IMG/VR virus record: IMGVR_UViG_3300020152_000023
Location: 1-64,000 of that record
Origin: a virus
Strand: one strand, 5' to 3'
DNA: 64,000 nt
Within the stretch, counting starts at the first letter, position 1, and each line of letters begins with the position of its first letter. The notes below the pieces were generated by a model that searched no databases, was not told the DNA's origin, and saw only the letters and a program-made list of their open reading frames with translations. A program made the translations under genes and the position numbers. This document shows, one piece after another, positions 42,173-50,997 of the stretch.

Positions 42173-42909
42173 CTATTCCTCGTCGGGCGGGTCAACTTCC
42201 GTATCGAGAGCGTCTATGCTTTTGCGAAAAGCATCCCACCCTTTCTTGCTGATTATCGTTGTGATGGCCGATTGCAGCAAGGTGACTTCGGTTTTAATCC
42301 GCGCGTTTTCCCGTGCGATGATGATGTTCGATTCATCATATACCCAACCGATGGGGTAGAACCAAGCATCATCACCGTAGCCGGCCGCCGCTAGTTGATT
42401 GACTCGCTTACGGATTGAGAAGAGCCAAACGGAAAACTGAAGCCTAGATCGGCCTCCACTTGCGCCCGCACGCCGAGTACGAGATTCGCGATCTGGCGGG
42501 CGGCCTTTGTCAGAATCTCGGTTGCTTTTTTTAGTTCGGCTTCAGTCGTAATCGACAGCTCCATGATTTTGATCAGTGCCTCGATTTGAACGGTTGCCCG
42601 GAGATTGGACGCCATTTCCACGCCCTCATCGTTGTTCTCATCGGCCGCGAGCGCGATGATCTCAGCGATGAGAACCGGGAAGTCCATGGCCGCCTCTTGA
42701 ATGAACTCCACGAGCATTTCGGACGTAAACTTGCCGTTGCCCTTCTTTCCCATGAAGTCATTGAAAAGCTTGGTGATGACTTCGGTATGCCGGCGGAAAA
42801 GGCGCGTGATATCCGCGAGCGAGACGCCGCGAACTTCGAAAAAATCTTCCTCGGTAACGTGGATCGGTGCGCGCACGATCACCACGTTTTTCAGCTTCAG
42901 TTTGGCCAT
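42173..42909 (-). CDS. Tail assembly chaperone, -1 frameshift fusion
   Basis: Inferred 245-residue product: 128 codons from ATG 42909 to the slippery run at 42532-42526, then base 42526 is read twice and translation continues 117 codons in the -1 frame to TAG 42173. That frame is open throughout and contains ordinary protein sequence (AAAGYGDDAWFYPIGWVYDE; KKGWDAFRKSIDALDTEVDPP). Gene position just before the tape measure matches the lambda G/GT arrangement, where a small share of ribosomes make the longer form. Confidence 0.75.
42391..42909 (-). CDS. Tail assembly chaperone, unshifted form
   Basis: 172 residues. N-terminal beta part (LKLKNVVIVRAPIHVTEEDFF), then helices (LADITRLFRRHTEVI, MLVEFIQEAAMDFPVLIAEI). 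Equivalent of lambda gpG by position. Contains the slippery run near codon 127-128. Confidence 0.75.
   Translation of the reverse strand: MAKLKLKNVVIVRAPIHVTEEDFFEVRGVSLADITRLFRRHTEVITKLFNDFMGKKGNGKFTSEMLVEFIQEAAMDFPVLIAEIIALAADENNDEGVEMASNLRATVQIEALIKIMELSITTEAELKKATEILTKAARQIANLVLGVRAQVEADLGFSFPFGSSQSVSESIN
42526..42532 (-). other. Slippery heptamer A AAA AAA for -1 frameshift
   Basis: On the minus strand codons read CTA AAA AAA GCA; the seven A form a zero-frame X XXY YYZ site, which lets both lysyl-tRNAs slip back one base. Downstream -1 frame is open for 117 codons. Confidence 0.75.
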
Positions 42910-42947
42910 TACGCGGAACTCCTGTCAGGTTGGGTAGGCCGTCGGTA

Positions 42948-43739
42948 TTAGACCGTGAAGAGCGGTTCATCGTCCACATAGACGGCTTCGAGATTGCCGA
43001 GCTTCTGGATATCCAGCGTGAACGGGATCGTCTGCCACTCATCGCCCTTCAGCGCATAGTCGCCGTTGGGAGTGAGCTTGACGAACGGCATGAAGTAGTC
43101 CTGCTGCCCGCCCTTGGGGTTGAACGAAATGTACTTTACGGCGCCTTCGACCGGCTGCGATCCGGAGATGATCCGGTTTTTGGTCGAAGCCTTCACGGTG
43201 TAGGTGACTTCCACGTCCGAACCGGCCGCAATCGTGCCGGTGGAGAGGATTTTGATCATGCCCGTACGAGCATAGACCTTGTAGTCCACGTCCACGACAT
43301 GGGTGGTGGCTCCCACCGCTACCGTGATGGCCGCTTCGTCAAGGCCACCGAGGCCGAGCGGATTGGAAGGCGTGACGCCGAGCTGATAAGATGCGTCGAG
43401 AACAACATCGGTCAGCGTCTCTTCAACCGCCGCAGCGGCGGCCGTCGTAACGACGTTGACCGTGCCGAAGTAGAAGAGCGCGATGTTGTGGACCTTGATG
43501 TTGTCGGTAGTGAACGAGCCGGTGCGGTTCACTTGCAACGTCATGGAGTCATCCTTCTCGCGGATGCCATGGTCCGAGTCGTAGTGATCGAGCATTTCGA
43601 TCTCGACCGAGATGTTGATTTCCGGCGTGTTGCCGAAATAGATGTAATCCTTGGGGGTCCGCGTTCCGGGAAGGAACCGCGCGAAATGGAATTCACCGCG
43701 ACCAAGGGTGTAATTCTGGTTGTCTTTCTGAAGGGCCAT
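42948..43739 (-). CDS. Major tail tube protein
   Basis: 263 residues. All-beta; FGNTPEINISVEIEMLDHYDSDHGIREKDDS is the start typical of siphovirus tail tube proteins, and the C-terminal half carries an additional Ig-like beta insert. Sits between tail terminator and chaperone genes, as in lambda (V between U and G). Confidence 0.8.
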   Translation of the reverse strand: MALQKDNQNYTLGRGEFHFARFLPGTRTPKDYIYFGNTPEINISVEIEMLDHYDSDHGIREKDDSMTLQVNRTGSFTTDNIKVHNIALFYFGTVNVVTTAAAAAVEETLTDVVLDASYQLGVTPSNPLGLGGLDEAAITVAVGATTHVVDVDYKVYARTGMIKILSTGTIAAGSDVEVTYTVKASTKNRIISGSQPVEGAVKYISFNPKGGQQDYFMPFVKLTPNGDYALKGDEWQTIPFTLDIQKLGNLEAVYVDDEPLFTV

Positions 43740-43756
43740 TACTGCGGTTCCTTATG

Positions 43757-44326
43757 TTAGTTTCCGGCATCGTAGGGATCGGTGAGAGTCTCTGCGATTG
43801 TCAAACTGATCGGTAGCCAAAAGAACGCCTTGGCCGAAATTTCATCCGGTGGACGAACAACGCCCACCCCGATCTTCAAGGCGGTGATGCACCGGAAGCC
43901 GAAGATACCACCGCCGGGGCTGAAGTCCAACGCCTTCACCTTTTCTTGGGCGAGTCGTTTAACGACATCCGCTAACAGATATTGTGCTGGGTCGGTAGGG
44001 TCTTCCGGATCATCATCCACAAAGCCTTGCACCATCAAATCCCAATCACCCACCCGATGCGGGTTGTCTGGCGCACGGTCGGGGATTTGGTCTGGCGGCA
44101 ACACGATCTCCAGCAACGATGTCATGGGCAGGGGGTCGTCCTCGCCGAACATCACGCGGCCCCGGAAGTTACGGCGTTGCATGACAACCGTGCCGTCATT
44201 CTTGGTTCGCTCGAAAGGCCGGAGATCGAAGTTCCATCCGTCGGCGTTCCCGCTGATCTCATCAAACGCGGCCGTGATCCTCTTGAGGATCGCAAGCCGG
44301 AAAGGATCACCGTTCGGATACGCCAT
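43757..44326 (-). CDS. Tail terminator / completion protein
   Basis: 189 residues. Start LRLAILKRITAAFDEI-type helix, then DDPLPMTSLLEIVLPPDQ, DWDLMVQGFVDDDPEDPTDPAQYLLADVV: style of minor tail or terminator proteins directly upstream of the tube gene. TAATG junction with the 44326 gene. Confidence 0.65.
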   Translation of the reverse strand: MAYPNGDPFRLAILKRITAAFDEISGNADGWNFDLRPFERTKNDGTVVMQRRNFRGRVMFGEDDPLPMTSLLEIVLPPDQIPDRAPDNPHRVGDWDLMVQGFVDDDPEDPTDPAQYLLADVVKRLAQEKVKALDFSPGGGIFGFRCITALKIGVGVVRPPDEISAKAFFWLPISLTIAETLTDPYDAGN

Positions 44327-44961
44327 TACAGATCAAGCTCCATGAGCCGCAAGAATTCATTCTGAAGAAAGTCGAGCATATCAGGAGTCATCTCTGAGGC
44401 AACACCCTCGCCGGCCCGACTTCCCGTGGCATTGATGAATAGCTGATCTACGGACGGGCCGTAAAGCAAGTATAGCCCTTGATCGAGCTGCACGAGATGG
44501 CGCTTGTTTCGAATGCGCTGGCCCTTGCCGAGGCGAATGGCGAGGCCGAGATTGAATTGTGTATCGACCGGGCCGCGACCTTGGGGGAGCTTTACGAGGA
44601 AGGCACGCGGAAGCTTTCGGGCCGGCTTGTCCTGATTGACCTTTACCGTCACGCCGACGTTATCGGCCTCGCGCGACGTGATGTACCGGGCGAGAGAAGT
44701 CGGCCGGCCGCGCGCACGGATGATCGACTCCATGTTCCCGCGCGTGGCCTTCGAGGCGACATAGAGGCGCTTGGCGGCGGGATTGAGATAATGGGCCGGG
44801 AGGTTGATATCCCCGAGGATGAGATCGGCACCGCGCTTCCTAAACCGTGCCGTGGTGGCGTTGACGGCGCGCACGATGTTGAGTTTCGTCGCACTTGACA
44901 TATCGGCAACGTCGCCTAGCCCTTCGAGGCCTTCAACATATACCGCCCATCGGTCAACCAC
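44326..44961 (-). CDS. Minor tail protein Z-like (GPZ)
   Basis: 211 residues. RAVNATTARFRKRGADLI, NLPAHYLNPAAKRLYV and SIIRARGRPTSLARYI fit the prophage minor tail protein Z family, which joins the tail tube end to the neck. Overlaps the 44954 gene by 8 bp. Confidence 0.75.
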   Translation of the reverse strand: MVDRWAVYVEGLEGLGDVADMSSATKLNIVRAVNATTARFRKRGADLILGDINLPAHYLNPAAKRLYVASKATRGNMESIIRARGRPTSLARYITSREADNVGVTVKVNQDKPARKLPRAFLVKLPQGRGPVDTQFNLGLAIRLGKGQRIRNKRHLVQLDQGLYLLYGPSVDQLFINATGSRAGEGVASEMTPDMLDFLQNEFLRLMELDL

Positions 44962-45403
44962 TGTCTACCTCAATGGCGGCCGTGGGCAAGAGTCCCCATG
45001 CAGCCGAGTACACGACAGCCTCGGGTGGGCTCTTATACAGCGCTTGTTCCTTTGGCCCTAGCCGGGCAACGTTGGCGGCTTGCGTGATGTTGTAGACCGG
45101 CTCCACGTTATCCACGCGCCAGACATCTCCGGGCGCTATGGCGACGACATCGCCGCGCTCCGGGGTGTGCTGCTCTACCAGAAAGATGATTTGCGACTTG
45201 CGGGTGTCGTTCCGCTCGGCATAGACCAAGCTCGTGCCCTTGACGTCGCCGAGTGCGCCCCATTCGGTCAAGGATCGCACATATACGAGCTTGATCGGGC
45301 CGGCCGCATTCCCGGACATATAAAGGTACGCCGCGTCCTGCAATCCTTCATGCAAGTCGCGGCGTGCCTGTAGCTTCGCTTCTCGGTGATGAGTAAGCAT
45401 CAA
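44954..45403 (-). CDS. Neck / head completion protein with C-terminal repeat tag
   Basis: 149 residues. Head-tail joining protein by position (between capsid genes and GPZ) and by beta-rich sequence (GDVVAIAPGDVWRVDNVEPV). The C-terminus extends with SAAWGLLPTAAIEVDSG, one copy of the repeat of the 23624 protein and very like the end of the 32141 protein. Confidence 0.65.
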   Translation of the reverse strand: MMLTHHREAKLQARRDLHEGLQDAAYLYMSGNAAGPIKLVYVRSLTEWGALGDVKGTSLVYAERNDTRKSQIIFLVEQHTPERGDVVAIAPGDVWRVDNVEPVYNITQAANVARLGPKEQALYKSPPEAVVYSAAWGLLPTAAIEVDSG

Positions 45404-46047
45404 ACTACGTCGTCATCCTTTTCGGCCGAATCCTTGATCTTGGACTTGCCGGTAGTGGTGGATGCATTGGCGGAAGTGGACGCGCCGGAGGTGCTCGAAG
45501 TCGTCTGGCGGCCCTGCGCCGATGCCTCGGCTTGCTTGGCGTCCTGGGCCTTCCGTTCGGCGGCGGCCTCATCTGCGGCGGCCACCTTGGCCGGCTCTTC
45601 CTTTTTGGCGATTTCCGCCGCCAGTTCGCCTTCGGTCTTCCGCTTGGGGGCCGGGGCGGTGGACTTGCGGACGGCCGCCGGATCGTTCGTTCCCGTGCCG
45701 GAGCCGTCTTGCTGGATCGACTGGCCGTCGTTCGCGTTGGAAACAGTCTCGGAAACCCGGAAGTTTTCGGTAAACTCGCCACCGCCGACGACATTCGACA
45801 GGCGATTGAGCGCGGCCTCATCTTCCTCGGACCAATCGCGAATGGCCTTGGCGGCCATCAATTCGTCATACTGCGATTTCGCCTGCCCGCGATGCTTGAC
45901 CGTATCGGCCATGAATGTCGTGCCCGGCGGGATCGTCATGGTTTGCGGACGAACGCCCGGATCACCCTTTGCCCGGTCGCCACGCTGGCCTTCCGACGTG
46001 GTGATGACGATAGTGTTGAGGGCGATAACCTTTGCCTTTTCAGCCAT
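45400..46047 (-). CDS. Hypothetical head-module protein
   Basis: 215 residues. Folded first 115 residues, then a long low-complexity tail of Ala, Glu, Lys, Ser and Thr ending EKDDDVV. Directly after the capsid gene, where many phages encode head-completion proteins. ATGA junction with the neck gene. Confidence 0.6.
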   Translation of the reverse strand: MAEKAKVIALNTIVITTSEGQRGDRAKGDPGVRPQTMTIPPGTTFMADTVKHRGQAKSQYDELMAAKAIRDWSEEDEAALNRLSNVVGGGEFTENFRVSETVSNANDGQSIQQDGSGTGTNDPAAVRKSTAPAPKRKTEGELAAEIAKKEEPAKVAAADEAAAERKAQDAKQAEASAQGRQTTSSTSGASTSANASTTTGKSKIKDSAEKDDDVV

Positions 46048-46082
46048 TGTCTTACTCTCCGATGGGGTTTCTAGCGTCGTGA

Positions 46083-46098
46083 GGCGGCCTAAGCCGCC
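46083..46098. other. Hairpin downstream of the capsid gene
   Basis: GGCGGC-CTAA-GCCGCC, six pairs, lying just after the capsid stop on the minus strand. Without a T-run; probably reduces read-through or protects capsid mRNA so that capsid is made in excess. Confidence 0.45.
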
Positions 46099-46113
46099 CC
46101 GCGCTGGATGACG

Positions 46114-47163
46114 TTAGGCTACAACGGTGGCCTTGAACGATGCGTTCGGGTTGATCGGCACCATGAGCGGAGCGCTCTGCGTCATGATGAACGTGGCCGA
46201 CGGGTCTTGTTCGTTCCACATCTTCATGAAAACGGTGAGCGGCTGGAGCTGCGCGCCGAAGTCCTGAATCGCGCCGTAGCAGCGCATACCCCGGATGTTG
46301 GGCGAGGTGAGCACGATATCCTTGGGCGACATGTACTCGATCACCGTGCCATCCGAGTCCTGATAGTAATCGGAGTAGACGAACACTTCGAGGCCTTCGA
46401 TGTTGCCGACGCGCTCGACTTCGAGCCCGTCAAGCATGCCGAGACGGAGGTTGATGTTCGCTCCGAGACGGTATTGCGTGTTGAGGAACTCGCGGATTTC
46501 GGGGTCATTGCGCATGACATCCCAAACATCCGTGCCGACGGTGAGGCGCGTGGCGACGCCGCCGAAGCGGGCCTTGCGCATGATGTTCTTCCAGCTCGCG
46601 AGGTTCGACAGGATCGAAACGCCCGCGTCGCCCCAGCGGTTGCCGGCCGTGAGCGTCACGGTCTGGGCGGCGTTGCGCTGGAAGTCAACCAGCGTGCGGG
46701 GGTAGCGCTCATCTTCGAGAAGCACCTTGGCATCGATAGTCGCGGCGGCGGCCATCCACTCCCAACGACGCTCGATGGAGTAGCGATGCTGGCGAACGAT
46801 GTCCGTCACGATGGCCTGATAGCGTTGCTGCGGCGAGAGCGGCTGGGTCTGGGCCAGCTCGCCGAGGCCGGCGGCGCGGCGGATCATGCGGGTGGCGGTA
46901 ACCGGGTCTTTCGGCTTCAGGTAGGCCGGCTTGACTTGCACGAGCCGTTCGGCGGCCGAGTAGATCGGAACACCTTGTGCGGTGGGCACGACAAGCGGCG
47001 CGAGCTTGCGGACATCGGCGAGCTGCGAGAAATCGATAGTCTCGGTCGTGAAATTGAGCGTCTGCGGGTAGAACTGGAGCCAGTAATTCTCCGGCGGCTC
47101 CATGGAGTTCTGATCCCAGAAAACGCCCAAGAGCGTGCGGCTATCGTAAACTGTAGGTTCCAT
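46114..47163 (-). CDS. Major capsid protein, E family
   Basis: 349 residues, the usual length. FTTETIDFSQLADVRKLAPLV, then VTATRMIRRAAG, WEWMAAAATIDAK, FGGVATRLTVGTDVWDVM and a C-terminal SAPLMVPINPNASFKATV are characteristic of lambda gpE-type (pfam major capsid E) HK97-fold proteins. Preceded by the decoration gene, as in lambda D-E. Confidence 0.9.
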   Translation of the reverse strand: MEPTVYDSRTLLGVFWDQNSMEPPENYWLQFYPQTLNFTTETIDFSQLADVRKLAPLVVPTAQGVPIYSAAERLVQVKPAYLKPKDPVTATRMIRRAAGLGELAQTQPLSPQQRYQAIVTDIVRQHRYSIERRWEWMAAAATIDAKVLLEDERYPRTLVDFQRNAAQTVTLTAGNRWGDAGVSILSNLASWKNIMRKARFGGVATRLTVGTDVWDVMRNDPEIREFLNTQYRLGANINLRLGMLDGLEVERVGNIEGLEVFVYSDYYQDSDGTVIEYMSPKDIVLTSPNIRGMRCYGAIQDFGAQLQPLTVFMKMWNEQDPSATFIMTQSAPLMVPINPNASFKATVVA

Positions 47164-47208
47164 TGGTTCGAGTCCTTTGATCTTGGGCGAATTCCTACGC
47201 GACCAACG

Positions 47209-47649
47209 TTAGATGTTGATCGCGTTGTTCGGGAAATTTTTCTTCGAGACGAAGATGTTCGGCGACGTGGAGCCTTCGAACGCCGTTTGCTTGAGCAAAT
47301 CGGTATTGAAGGAAGCGTGCCAAACGAGGCTATCCATGTTCCAATGGCCCTCACGATAGAACGGGAGGGACATGGAATCGCCTACGCCGAACGCGGCCGG
47401 GGCTGCAAGGATCGCGTTGGCGTTGGACTCGCCGGCCGTCACTTGCGCCATGGTGATCGCGCCGTTGTCGGCGATATTCACCACGGAATAGAGCGGGAAG
47501 TTGACCGCGCCGGCCGACGTGACTTCCCGATGGGTTGTCGTCGGTACGCCCTCGCCGTAGCGGGGGTCTTGCGGGCTCTCCCACGACTCCGTTGCGAAGC
47601 CCGCAATGCCGGGCTCCGGATTCGGGATTTTGTTGTCAATCGGGGGCAT
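47209..47649 (-). CDS. Head decoration protein, gpD-like
   Basis: 146 residues, beta-rich: REVTSAGAVNFPLYSVVNI, ANAILAAPAAFGVGDSMSLPFYREGHWN. Sequence style and position between protease and capsid genes fit lambda gpD trimers that stabilise expanded heads. Confidence 0.8.
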   Translation of the reverse strand: MPPIDNKIPNPEPGIAGFATESWESPQDPRYGEGVPTTTHREVTSAGAVNFPLYSVVNIADNGAITMAQVTAGESNANAILAAPAAFGVGDSMSLPFYREGHWNMDSLVWHASFNTDLLKQTAFEGSTSPNIFVSKKNFPNNAINI

Positions 47650-47675
47650 TGTCGGGCTCTCCTGTTAGTGTTGCG

Positions 47676-49088
47676 TTACGCGGCGGCCTTGTCGGCCTCA
47701 CGCTTCTTGCCGGTGGCCACGGCATACGAGCTGAGAAGCTCGTTGGTTTGCTCGGCGGCCTTGTCGCCCGTATCGCCCGTCGTCTTGGTCGTGGCCGAGA
47801 TGTTCGGGTTTTGGGTGGTTTCCATGGCCTCTTCGAACGGATTGCGCTTGGCCTTGTCGCCTGCGCCTTGCGTGGTGGCGTCGGTTGTGTCGGGCTTCTT
47901 CTCGGCCGTCACTTCCTCGGGCATCTTGGACAGCTTGTCCTTTGCGACTTCGGCGCTCACGCCGAGTTCGATCAGCATGTTGGTCGCCGACGGGCGGGCC
48001 TTGGCTTCATCCAAGCCGCGAATGGCGGTCTGGCGGTCCTGCTCGGCCTTCATACCCTCGGCGTGGCCTTCGGCGCGCGCTTCGGCAACGGCGGCGTCGA
48101 GCTGCGCCTTGGTGTAGCCCTGCTCGGTTGCATTCTGGCCTTCGGGCTTCTGGCCGGTGACATTTCCTTGGGTTGCCATGTACTCATCTCCGTTGTCTGA
48201 CAGTTCGGTAGTGTAAACCACCAGCTCTTCTTCCAAAGCCCCGATTCGATCCGCGAATCCAACTTCGATTGCTTCCTCGGCATCGTATGTCAATGCCTTG
48301 GTTGCACGAACGGCTTCTTCTTCCATGTCACGATTGCGGGCAACCGTCGAGGTGAAGACACCATAAATCTTGTCGATACGTGACTGAATCCGCTTTTTAG
48401 CAGAAGCCGACAGTTTTTCGTAGGGGTTGCCGTCAACCTTGTGCTCCCCGGCGAAAATAAAGGTGACCTTGATACCGACATCTTCAAGATATTTGGAGAA
48501 CTCGACATGCGCGGTCACCACACCAACCGAGCCGGCACCTCCGGATCGGGTGATGATGATGTTGTTCGGCCCGGCGGCCGAGGCAATGGAGAAGCACGCC
48601 GAATAGGCGTAGTTGGCGACAAACGCGCGCACCGGCTTTTGGTCACGCCATTCGTAAATCTTGTCCGTCAGCTCGAAGCATTCGGTAACCTCGCCGCCCG
48701 GCGAGTGGCATAGGAGCGCGAAGCCCTTGACATCGGGGTCTTCGAGGCCGCGCCGGAACGCCATTTCGATATACTTGTAGCCGGTGGCCCATCGGCCGAG
48801 CTGCCATGGGAACTGCGACAGAAGCACACCCATCACGGGGATTTGCAGCACGCCGTCAATCACCACATACGGGCGGTAACTCGCGCGCCAGTCGTCGGCC
48901 CAAAACTCATCGTCGGCCGCCGCCGAGAGGTTGGTGCGGGCGTCGATAAGCTCGCTGGCCTTCTCGTGTTGGATGAGGTGGTTGAGGCACGTTGCGAAGA
49001 GATCGGCCGAGTCCGACGCCACCATGAGCACTTCATTCTGAAGCTGGGCGATGAGCGGCGACGATTGCGGGTTGGTGATCTTGCTCAT
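47676..49088 (-). CDS. S49 prohead protease with scaffold domain
   Basis: 470 residues. SppA/S49 protease domain about residues 60-275: HSPGGEVTECFEL, catalytic Ser in NYAYSACFSIASAA (about 162), and Lys in KVDGNPYEKL (about 222). C-terminal 190 residues are Glu/Lys/Ala-rich with Thr-rich linkers, the expected scaffold part, as in lambda C/Nu3. ATGA overlap with portal. Confidence 0.9.
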   Translation of the reverse strand: MSKITNPQSSPLIAQLQNEVLMVASDSADLFATCLNHLIQHEKASELIDARTNLSAAADDEFWADDWRASYRPYVVIDGVLQIPVMGVLLSQFPWQLGRWATGYKYIEMAFRRGLEDPDVKGFALLCHSPGGEVTECFELTDKIYEWRDQKPVRAFVANYAYSACFSIASAAGPNNIIITRSGGAGSVGVVTAHVEFSKYLEDVGIKVTFIFAGEHKVDGNPYEKLSASAKKRIQSRIDKIYGVFTSTVARNRDMEEEAVRATKALTYDAEEAIEVGFADRIGALEEELVVYTTELSDNGDEYMATQGNVTGQKPEGQNATEQGYTKAQLDAAVAEARAEGHAEGMKAEQDRQTAIRGLDEAKARPSATNMLIELGVSAEVAKDKLSKMPEEVTAEKKPDTTDATTQGAGDKAKRNPFEEAMETTQNPNISATTKTTGDTGDKAAEQTNELLSSYAVATGKKREADKAAA

Positions 49089-50767
49089 TTTTCCGTCGCC
49101 TTCTCTTCATTGTCTTCCGAGCTGGCGGCGTTCTCTTGGCTGGCGGCCCGGTCGGCGGCGGCCAGCGACGCGGCGTCGGCGAGCATGATGCCCCGGTCTT
49201 CGAGTTCCTTTTGCTCGCGTTCCAACTGCACGAAAACCTTGCGCCAATCCTTGCCGAGGCGGCCAAGCTCATCTTCCCATGTCGAGAGGCCGGAGCGGAT
49301 ACGGAGGATCGCGGCTTGGGTTTCCTTGAGTTCGTCAATCTGGCCGCGCGACGCGCCGATCCAGTCGCAAGCCGTGAAGGCTTCCGCCATGAGTGGTTCG
49401 TAGAAGTTCGGGAGCTTCGAGTAGTTCATCGCCTCGATAGCGCCCTTGTTGATCATCTCTTCGAACCAATTCATGAAAACCATCGTGGCGAAACGGTCGG
49501 CCACGGCTTTCTTCCGGGCCATCATGAACTTGTAGGTTTCGTTGATCCCGCCCTTCATGCTCGAATAGTTCGTCTTGGCGTAATCCTTCGAGAGCTGCTC
49601 GTAGGAGATGCCGAGAAGGGCGGCCGTATGACGGATAAGCGACGCCTCGAAGTCCTGCCCCACGCCGCCGGGCGTGCCGACGGGCCGGAGCTGGAATTTC
49701 GTACCGGGGAAGAGATGGGGGATTTTCGCCCCGTCGATCATGAGCCCCTTGGCGTTCTCGGCGTACATTGCGGCCGCCGAAAGATAGTCGGTGGCGAACG
49801 CCGCAGCCGCCGCGCCGGGTGTCCCGGTCTTCAGGTTGCCCGCGCCGAGCTGCGCATAGACGGCTTCCGAGGGCAGTTCGGACTCGATGGTGGCGGCAAA
49901 CATCGCGCCGGTAACGGCGTTCTGGAGCGTGACCTTGCGGAACTTCTTCGCGATTTGCGTTTCCATGAGGCCGGCCACCATGTCGGAGATGCCGCGTGTT
50001 TGGTGCGGCCGCTTCTGCTCGACAATATGGCACACTTGTCGGCGGCCCCACGGCTTGCGGGCGGCGACGAACTTGGCCTCATCCATGCCGTTGCCGATGG
50101 GATATGTGTGGCCCATCGCCGGGTTGTCCACGATCCAGTATCCGACGGGCATGCCGTAGCGGTCCATCTGCACGCCGCCCCGGATGTTCTGATCGGGCAG
50201 GCGGTGATATGGCGTCTTGAGCCGGATCGGATCGAGCACGCTTACAGCCGTGCGGAACGGGCGCTCGGATGCCCGGAGCCATTCGAACACGGCCAGCATC
50301 TCACCGGATGCGGCGACGGATGCGATGGCCAAGCGGCACATGTCGGTGAACGTTGCGCGGCGCGCGGCGTCCAACCAGCAATTCACCGACTCCGATCCGA
50401 GAGTGAACTTGGCTTCCACTTCCTCTTGGAACTCGGCCTGCCACACCTCATCGTCAATCCCCAGCACCCGCATCTCGGGTTTGGAGTTGAGAAGATACAT
50501 GGAACCGACAATCGAGTTTTTGTTGATCTCGATACCGGATTGCACATAGCCGTCATTGCGCGCGAGATCGTTCACGCGGGCGTCGGCCATGAACTTGTCG
50601 GGCAGGATATCGGCGTCGGCCGACTGGAGGGCTGGAGCCCACATGGCCACGCTGCGGTCGAACCGATCAGCGCCTTCCAGCGGGCTTCCCATGGCCATGT
50701 CTTGCGGGACCGGCCCTACGAGAGCTTCGATGTCCCGGATCATTTGTGGGGTGAGCGCAGCCGTCAT
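49085..50767 (-). CDS. Portal protein, lambda gpB-type
   Basis: 560 residues from ATG 50767 (TAATG with gpW stop; GTG 50776 is possible). ARNDGYVQSGIEINKNSIVG, KFTLGSESVNCWLDAARRATFTD, LDPIRLKTPYH and QTRGISDMVAGL are typical lambda portal sequence. Forms the 12-subunit ring for DNA entry and exit. C-terminal tail is acidic and disordered. Confidence 0.9.
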   Translation of the reverse strand: MTAALTPQMIRDIEALVGPVPQDMAMGSPLEGADRFDRSVAMWAPALQSADADILPDKFMADARVNDLARNDGYVQSGIEINKNSIVGSMYLLNSKPEMRVLGIDDEVWQAEFQEEVEAKFTLGSESVNCWLDAARRATFTDMCRLAIASVAASGEMLAVFEWLRASERPFRTAVSVLDPIRLKTPYHRLPDQNIRGGVQMDRYGMPVGYWIVDNPAMGHTYPIGNGMDEAKFVAARKPWGRRQVCHIVEQKRPHQTRGISDMVAGLMETQIAKKFRKVTLQNAVTGAMFAATIESELPSEAVYAQLGAGNLKTGTPGAAAAAFATDYLSAAAMYAENAKGLMIDGAKIPHLFPGTKFQLRPVGTPGGVGQDFEASLIRHTAALLGISYEQLSKDYAKTNYSSMKGGINETYKFMMARKKAVADRFATMVFMNWFEEMINKGAIEAMNYSKLPNFYEPLMAEAFTACDWIGASRGQIDELKETQAAILRIRSGLSTWEDELGRLGKDWRKVFVQLEREQKELEDRGIMLADAASLAAADRAASQENAASSEDNEEKATEK

Positions 50768-50997
50768 TACATCCACACATTTAGCGGGCCGGCCCCAGCG
50801 CCGATACCGAGTTGTCGTTTCAGCTCGGCGATATACTTCGAGAGCTGGAGCGCCGAGCCGGTGCTATATTCCATCCGCTCGCCGTTCTGATCAACGAAAA
50901 CCTTGAGGGATCGTCCCGTCATGAGCGAATGGTAGGCATTCTCGGCGTCTTCGAGCCGCTTTACCAAGATGAGCCGATACGCTGGATCAATGGTCAT
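50767..50997 (-). CDS. gpW-like head-tail joining protein
   Basis: 76 residues. DPAYRLILVKRLEDAENAYHSL and then SALQLSKYIAELKRQLG fit lambda gpW, a small protein that stabilises DNA in filled heads. Between terminase and portal as in lambda; ATGA and TAATG junctions. Confidence 0.8.
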   Translation of the reverse strand: MTIDPAYRLILVKRLEDAENAYHSLMTGRSLKVFVDQNGERMEYSTGSALQLSKYIAELKRQLGIGAGAGPLNVWM

